DNA of 45,610 nucleotides from Bacteroidales bacterium (lineage in GTDB: Bacteria; Bacteroidota; Bacteroidia; Bacteroidales; F082), in assembly GCA_015488735.1 (NCBI GenBank), contig WFNG01000179.1, positions 1-45,610 of the forward strand, given 5' to 3'. Below, one piece after another: positions 41,452 to 45,610 of the stretch. Position numbers and translations under genes: made by a program. Position 1 is the stretch's first letter; each line of letters opens with the position of its first letter. The notes beneath the pieces are model-generated. The model did no database searches. It had not been told where the DNA came from and saw nothing but the letters and a program-made list of their open reading frames with translations.

Positions 41452-43842
41452 ATGAATATTATGAAAAAATTCAAACAACATATAAGCCTCTTCATGGTTG
41501 TTCTCCTTTTTGGCTTTGGTATGGTTTTTACCGGTTGTGGCGGTAAAAAACAAAAGACCACAGCATTGGGAGCTCCCAGAGGTGCCGAATCATTTGGCGA
41601 TGTGGTGAGCCGAAGGGGTCTCACCGCTGATGACGTTTTGGCTGCAGCCAAGACTTATACCCCTGATAATATTAATGATGAATATGTGGCCATTAACTCC
41701 GGAGGACAGGAAGGGAACATGCCTACGTATTTGGTACCTTCTATGCGTATGGTCAAATATACACCTACCAATACACGCCAGCCTTATGATGGATATGGAT
41801 ATTCTGCCGAGACTTACGGGCTGATGAAAAAAGGTTTTATCGATGGTGAGAAAATCCTCTGGGGCGATACCCATCATCCCGGATTTTCTGAAAAAGATGG
41901 CGATTATAATGGGAAATGGATTGTTATTAATGACAAAGCCAATCCCAGAATATATGTGGTCGATCTGAAAGATTTTGAAGTAAAACAGGTGGTGAATAAT
42001 CCACTTTTCCGAAGTGATCATGGTGGCGCTTTTTTCACGCCTAACTCGGAATATATTATGGAAGCCACACAGTATCCTGCTCCTTACGACCAGAAGTACC
42101 ATCCGCTGAATGATGTGAATTTCCGTAAATACTGGCGAGGTGGCTTAACCTATTGGTCATTTAACGATGACAAGGGAAGAATTAACATGAAAAAGTCATT
42201 TACTTTTGAGTTGCCTCCCTATACGCAGGATTTATCCGATGCCGGCAAAAATGCAACTTATGGCTGGGGCTTTACTAACTCGTTCTGTACCGAGTTGTAT
42301 ATTGGTGGCGATATGCAGGGCCGCCCTCCTTTTGAAGCAGGCTGTTCTTCACGTGATGTGGATTATTTGCACATAACAAACTGGAAAAAAGCCGAAGCAC
42401 TGATTAAGGCAGGTAAGATTAAAACAAAAGTAATTCGTGGTATGCGGGTTATTCCAATGAGTGAGTCAATAAAACACGGACTTCTCTATTTAATTCCCGA
42501 ACCAAAATCACCCCATGGTGTGGATGTAGATCCTACCGGAGATTATATCATTGTTGCCGGAAAACTGGATTCTCATGCATGGGTTTATTCCTGGGCTAAA
42601 ATTCAGAAGGCTATGAAAGAGAAAAACTTTGAGGGCCATGATGTTTATGGTATCCCGATTATTGCACTGAAAACAGCTTTGCACGGTAGTGTGGAAGTTG
42701 GCTTAGGCCCTTTGCATAATCAGTTTGATCCTAAGAAAGGAATTGTCTATACTTCTGTTTATGTGGATTCCTGGACAACAAAATGGGATTATATTAATCT
42801 GAAAGTGTTGGATCATGTTTCTTCAAACTACAACATTGGTCACCTGGTTGCAGCACACGGCGACACCAAGCATCCACAGGGAAAATACCTTATTGAGCTG
42901 GATAAACTTTCCATCGATCGTTTCAATCCGGTGGGCCCATTACATCCGCAAAATCACCAGTTAATCGATATTACTGGTCCTAAAATGAAGATTATTTATG
43001 ATTTGCCATTGCCAATGGGAGAACCTCACTACACGGTTATGATGAATTGTGATCATCTCAAACCTATTGAAGTATATCCGGTTGGTACAGATATTGTTAC
43101 ACTTAAAAAAGCTCCTTATGCCACAACTCCCGGGAAAGAATACGTGAAGCGTTACGGAAATACGGTGGAAGTGTTCGGTACCATTAATGATGGAAAAGTT
43201 ACACCGGCAAATATCTCTGTAACACAGGGACAGCACCTGCTGATTCATTTGACCAATACAGGCCAATCCAAGCTGGATCATTATGTTTATGAGATTGCTT
43301 CCTACGATAAACAGTATCGTTGGCGTCCGGGAGAAACGGCCACTCTTGATTTTATGGCCGACAAGGCAGGAATGTATCCTTTGATGCTGGACAAGATTCA
43401 TTCTCCTGAAGGTCGTCAGCTGGAGGGATATCTGTCTGTTAAGTATAATGCTAAAGCTGAAAATGCCCGCTTGCTCGCTTTTTCAAAACGAATTCAAAAG
43501 GATAACGAGATGCAGCAGTTTAAACCTTCGGCTATCGAGATGAAAAATCTGTTGCCCGGAGAACTTCAGTTCCTGAATTACGGTTGTACTGCCTGCCACA
43601 AGTTTGGTAAAGACTTCAATGGCCCGGACTTGCTTATGGTTGACAAACGCCGCAGTGATGCCTGGTTGAAATCGTGGATTATGCATCCGGAACAGCATCG
43701 TAAGGAGGCTGATATTGAAGCCATGCGTCAGAAATATAAACTGGCCATGCCGAACCAGAATGTGTCGGCCAAAGACGTGGGAAAGATTATCGAATATCTG
43801 AAACTCAAATCAGCTCAGGTTATGAAACAGCAGCAACAATAA
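41452..43842 (+). CDS. nosZ: NosZ-like lipoprotein with intact CuZ site, lost CuA site and C-terminal cytochrome c domain
   Basis: A 796-aa protein with lipobox VFTGC (Cys29). The propeller keeps all seven CuZ histidines: His141-His142 (GDTHHPGFSE), His190 (SDHGG), His355 (SPHGVDV), His422 (GPLHNQF), His464 (NIGHL) and His498 (GPLHPQ). The cupredoxin region (about 565-664) keeps only the first His (His610). At the other CuA positions it has Leu646, His650, Gly654 and Leu657 (MYPLMLDKIHSPEGRQLEG), so CuA cannot form. A linker of about 40 residues leads to a monohaem domain (CTACH, 712-716; likely axial Met766 in LAMPNQ), as in epsilonproteobacterial cNosZ. Start 41452 or ATG 41461. Probably the catalytic subunit, paired with the upstream gene. 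Confidence 0.88.
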   Translation: MNIMKKFKQHISLFMVVLLFGFGMVFTGCGGKKQKTTALGAPRGAESFGDVVSRRGLTADDVLAAAKTYTPDNINDEYVAINSGGQEGNMPTYLVPSMRMVKYTPTNTRQPYDGYGYSAETYGLMKKGFIDGEKILWGDTHHPGFSEKDGDYNGKWIVINDKANPRIYVVDLKDFEVKQVVNNPLFRSDHGGAFFTPNSEYIMEATQYPAPYDQKYHPLNDVNFRKYWRGGLTYWSFNDDKGRINMKKSFTFELPPYTQDLSDAGKNATYGWGFTNSFCTELYIGGDMQGRPPFEAGCSSRDVDYLHITNWKKAEALIKAGKIKTKVIRGMRVIPMSESIKHGLLYLIPEPKSPHGVDVDPTGDYIIVAGKLDSHAWVYSWAKIQKAMKEKNFEGHDVYGIPIIALKTALHGSVEVGLGPLHNQFDPKKGIVYTSVYVDSWTTKWDYINLKVLDHVSSNYNIGHLVAAHGDTKHPQGKYLIELDKLSIDRFNPVGPLHPQNHQLIDITGPKMKIIYDLPLPMGEPHYTVMMNCDHLKPIEVYPVGTDIVTLKKAPYATTPGKEYVKRYGNTVEVFGTINDGKVTPANISVTQGQHLLIHLTNTGQSKLDHYVYEIASYDKQYRWRPGETATLDFMADKAGMYPLMLDKIHSPEGRQLEGYLSVKYNAKAENARLLAFSKRIQKDNEMQQFKPSAIEMKNLLPGELQFLNYGCTACHKFGKDFNGPDLLMVDKRRSDAWLKSWIMHPEQHRKEADIEAMRQKYKLAMPNQNVSAKDVGKIIEYLKLKSAQVMKQQQQ

Positions 43843-43873
43843 AGTTGTTTGTTCTCAGATAGATTTCAAGGAT

Positions 43874-43915
43874 AAAAGAAGTAACAGACATGTTGTCTGT
43901 TACTTCTTTTATTTG
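43874..43915 (+). terminator. Strong hairpin terminator after the nosZ pair
   Basis: A perfect 17-bp stem, AAAAGAAGTAACAGACA and its complement, with a 3-base loop, ending in a T tract (CTTTTATTT). The arms begin with A4 and end with T4, so it could act in both directions. It separates the two nosZ-like genes from the downstream cytochrome. Confidence 0.88.
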
Positions 43916-43965
43916 AAGAAATTATCTGTGCTATGCTTATATGGTTAATTGAGTATTTATTTTCT

Positions 43966-43973
43966 TAAATTTG
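43966..43973 (+). promoter_or_regulatory. Candidate -7 box for the small cytochrome gene
   Basis: TAAATTTG followed by CA is a full TAnnTTTG match. It overlaps the TTG chosen as start in the track (43971) and lies 31 bases upstream of the ATG at 44004. A TTG about 14 bases upstream is too close to be a typical -33. Confidence 0.45.
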
Positions 43974-44003
43974 CAATGTAATAAAAACAAAAGTATTTAT
44001 CCT

Positions 44004-44411
44004 ATGAAAAAATTATTTGTACTTATCTTCATGGTTGCCATGGGTAGCTTTCTCTTATCAAGTTGCGGTGGAAATGCAAAAAAAAGTGAAAAATCAACAG
44101 CGAAGACGAAGGTTACAAAAACCGAAAAAACGTATGTCGCTAATCTGGAGAATGGAAAAAAAGTTTATAACAAAGTTTGTATTGCCTGTCACATGACCGG
44201 CGTGGCCGGAGCGCCAGCCCTGAAAAACAAAGCCCGCTGGACGGAGATTGCTGCAAAGGGAATGAAACAATTGCATCACGATGCTATCAGTGGTTTTACG
44301 GGAAAGCATGGCGTTATGCCTGCCAGAGGCAGTTGTACCGATTGCTCAGATCAGGATTTGTATGATGCTGTTTCCTATATGCTAAAAACTGCCGGAGTAA
44401 AGGCAAAATAA
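44004..44411 (+). CDS. Cytochrome c5-like monohaem lipoprotein
   Basis: About 135 residues from MKKLFVLIFMVAMGSFLLSSC, with lipobox LSSC. The haem motif CIACH is in YNKVCIACHMTGVAGAPALKN. GVMPARG provides the axial Met, and the nearby CTDCSDQDLYDAVSYML has the extra cysteine pair typical of the c5 group. A Lys/Thr-rich stretch tethers the haem domain to the lipid anchor. Placed between nosZ and the NosB-like gene, it is a natural electron carrier from alternative complex III to the NosZ pair; this is inference from position. It has its own promoter after the terminator. Confidence 0.88.
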   Translation: MKKLFVLIFMVAMGSFLLSSCGGNAKKSEKSTAKTKVTKTEKTYVANLENGKKVYNKVCIACHMTGVAGAPALKNKARWTEIAAKGMKQLHHDAISGFTGKHGVMPARGSCTDCSDQDLYDAVSYMLKTAGVKAK

Positions 44412-44531
44412 TTTTTTATTGCCGTTGACTATAATTCCTATCTTTCGGAAAATTATTCCTGAATAAATAATGTTTTTATTGGGGAATTGCTTTCCAAAAT
44501 TTGAAAAATAAGAACACTAATCATCTTAACT

Positions 44532-45320
44532 ATGAAAAAATCATCTACTTATCAGGGCCTTGCCGGCCTTGCTGCTATTCTGATTATTGTGGTTTATTTT
44601 TTGCCTATGTGGCATGTAGCGCTGCAAAGCATTCAGTACCCCAAATCTATGTATCCTCGTGGAATACGTATTGATTTTAAATTTAACGGGGTTTACAACG
44701 GCTGTAAAGGTGAGAAAGAACGCTCAGAATTGGCTCAGGGTCAGGAGGGGGCCAATTGCCTGCGCGAAATGAATGCCATTAATCATTTTATTGGTATGTA
44801 CCACATTGTTCCTGGTGTAAATGAGGACAAAACACGTCAGTTCCCCATTTATTATGTTTTCGATACCAAAAAAAATGCACAGGGACAGGAGATTATTAAT
44901 CCTAAAACAAACGAACCCATTAGGGTTAACGTTACGCCAAAACCTTTAATCATACTTGATACAATCATGCACGCCTCTCCTTACATTTTTGTCTTTTTTG
45001 TCGTGCTGGTTCTTATTTTTATGTTTACGCCCAGACGAAAATGTTTTGTGCCTGCCATAATTTCGGCACTGTTGCCATTCTATTTTCTGGGTGTCTATAT
45101 TTATTACCTCTATTGGTATGGCCATCATTTATCAATGCATGGAGGCGGAGCTTTCCGTGGCATAAAACCATTTATGCCAACTGTTTTTGGCGAAGGTAAA
45201 GTTGCCCAGTTTACTACCCAGTCCTATCCTTATTTTGGATTTATTCTGGCACTATTGGTAACTGCTTTGCTGGTAATTGCCATGATTGTGAAAAAGAATA
45301 ATCTGAAAGAAAGGAAGTAG
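44532..45320 (+). CDS. NosB-like membrane protein of the nos locus
   Basis: A 262-aa membrane protein. One N-terminal helix (LAGLAAILIIVVYFLPMWHVAL) is followed by a periplasmic stretch of about 110 residues with IQYPKSMYPRGIRI and EMNAINHFIGMYHI, then three helices (FVFFVVLVLIFMF, PAIISALLPFYFLGVYIYYL, FGFILALLVTALLVIAMIV). A protein of this kind, called NosB in Wolinella, lies next to nosZ in clade II loci; its role is unknown. Two cysteines (YNGCKGE, ANCLRE) and the His-rich YGHHLSMHGGG might touch copper. I assign it by architecture and position. It is followed by the last, incomplete gene. Confidence 0.65.
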   Translation: MKKSSTYQGLAGLAAILIIVVYFLPMWHVALQSIQYPKSMYPRGIRIDFKFNGVYNGCKGEKERSELAQGQEGANCLREMNAINHFIGMYHIVPGVNEDKTRQFPIYYVFDTKKNAQGQEIINPKTNEPIRVNVTPKPLIILDTIMHASPYIFVFFVVLVLIFMFTPRRKCFVPAIISALLPFYFLGVYIYYLYWYGHHLSMHGGGAFRGIKPFMPTVFGEGKVAQFTTQSYPYFGFILALLVTALLVIAMIVKKNNLKERK

Positions 45321-45358
45321 TTGATTAATTGGTGGTTAAATTTAGATTATTGAACGCT

Positions 45359-45378
45359 TAGTCACTTTTTATTGACTA
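45359..45378. promoter_or_regulatory. Inverted repeat TAGTCA-N8-TGACTA
   Basis: A perfect 6-bp inverted repeat with 8-base spacer (45359-45364, 45373-45378), 36 bases upstream of the last gene. Its symmetry fits an operator for a dimeric regulator or a weak hairpin; it cannot be decided from sequence. Confidence 0.25.
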
Positions 45379-45413
45379 TTTGCAATGGGTTTTCAACGCT
45401 AAAGAATAGGATT

Positions 45414-45610
45414 ATGAAACGGGTAAGGTGTGGAATATTATCTTCAGTGAATTATCGCTGCCTTACCGGTTTTTTTCATTCGTTGAGAACCGGAATAATT
45501 TTCCTCGTTTTTTTTCTTATCGGAGTGATTACAAAAGCGCAGGAACCTGTTTACGGTACGCTGTCCAAATTGCAGCAAACGCAGCCAGGTTACGATACAA
45601 TTCCTTTACA
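45414..45610 (+). CDS. Start of a secreted protein, possibly NosD (3' end outside window)
   Basis: An open frame of 65 codons running off the window, not in the ORF track. MKRVRCGILSSVNYRCLTGF leads to a signal peptide with hydrophobic core TGIIFLVFFLIGVITKAQ and then EPVYGTLSKLQQTQPGYDTI. In clade II nos loci the next gene is usually nosD, the periplasmic beta-helix protein needed to build CuZ. The signal peptide and position fit, but too little of the mature protein is visible to confirm it. Confidence 0.5.
   Translation, partial: MKRVRCGILSSVNYRCLTGFFHSLRTGIIFLVFFLIGVITKAQEPVYGTLSKLQQTQPGYDTIPL

Overview
The window looks like chromosomal DNA of a Bacteroidota member. The evidence is the complete alternative complex III operon, many short-spaced genes with TAnnTTTG-type promoter boxes instead of strong Shine-Dalgarno signals, Bacteroidota-typical lipoproteins, a DUF4294 protein, and LysM/SPOR envelope proteins. 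I cannot place it below phylum with confidence; an anaerobic or facultative Bacteroidales/Marinilabiliales-like organism would fit.

Layout. 1-8.3 kb: the 3' part of alaS, a TPR protein, an outer-membrane barrel with a SPOR-like tail, a lipoprotein with a degenerate transglutaminase-like fold, then cdsA-psd (phosphatidylethanolamine synthesis). 8.3-16 kb: a five-LysM/periplasmic-binding-protein fusion, a TlpA-like thioredoxin, a 391-bp non-autonomous mobile element (perfect terminal inverted repeats and an 8-bp target duplication), guaD, a sirtuin, and a Pif1-like helicase. 16-21 kb: the three AmmeMemoRadiSam genes (radical SAM AmrS, AMMECR1, MEMO1) with tex among them. 21-29.6 kb: a class III aminotransferase, gamma-glutamyltransferase, a hotdog thioesterase and aat in one run; DUF4294; a minus-strand run of Gfo/Idh oxidoreductase, a 58-aa gene missed by the ORF track, and a WcaJ-type glycosylphosphotransferase; then pcm. 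29.8-37.8 kb: actABCDEF, the menaquinol:cytochrome c oxidoreductase. 37.8-45.6 kb: a polytopic membrane protein and a nitrous oxide reductase (nos) locus that runs off the end.

The most striking observation is in the nos locus. Two adjacent genes both encode clade II-like NosZ proteins, and their metal sites are lost reciprocally. The first (39174-41426) keeps a full CuA site (C-x3-C-x3-H-x2-M) but has lost all seven CuZ histidines. The second (41452-43842) keeps all seven CuZ histidines, has lost both CuA cysteines, the second histidine and the methionine, and carries a C-terminal c-type haem domain and a lipobox. In classical NosZ, CuA of one subunit works with CuZ of the other, so this pair looks like an obligate heteromeric N2O reductase with the two copper sites on separate polypeptides. 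A strong terminator, a c5-like lipoprotein cytochrome, a NosB-like membrane protein and the start of a secreted protein (possibly NosD) follow.

Together, alternative complex III (menaquinol to cytochrome c), the small cytochrome and the split NosZ could form a complete N2O-respiring chain. No terminal oxidase is encoded in this window.
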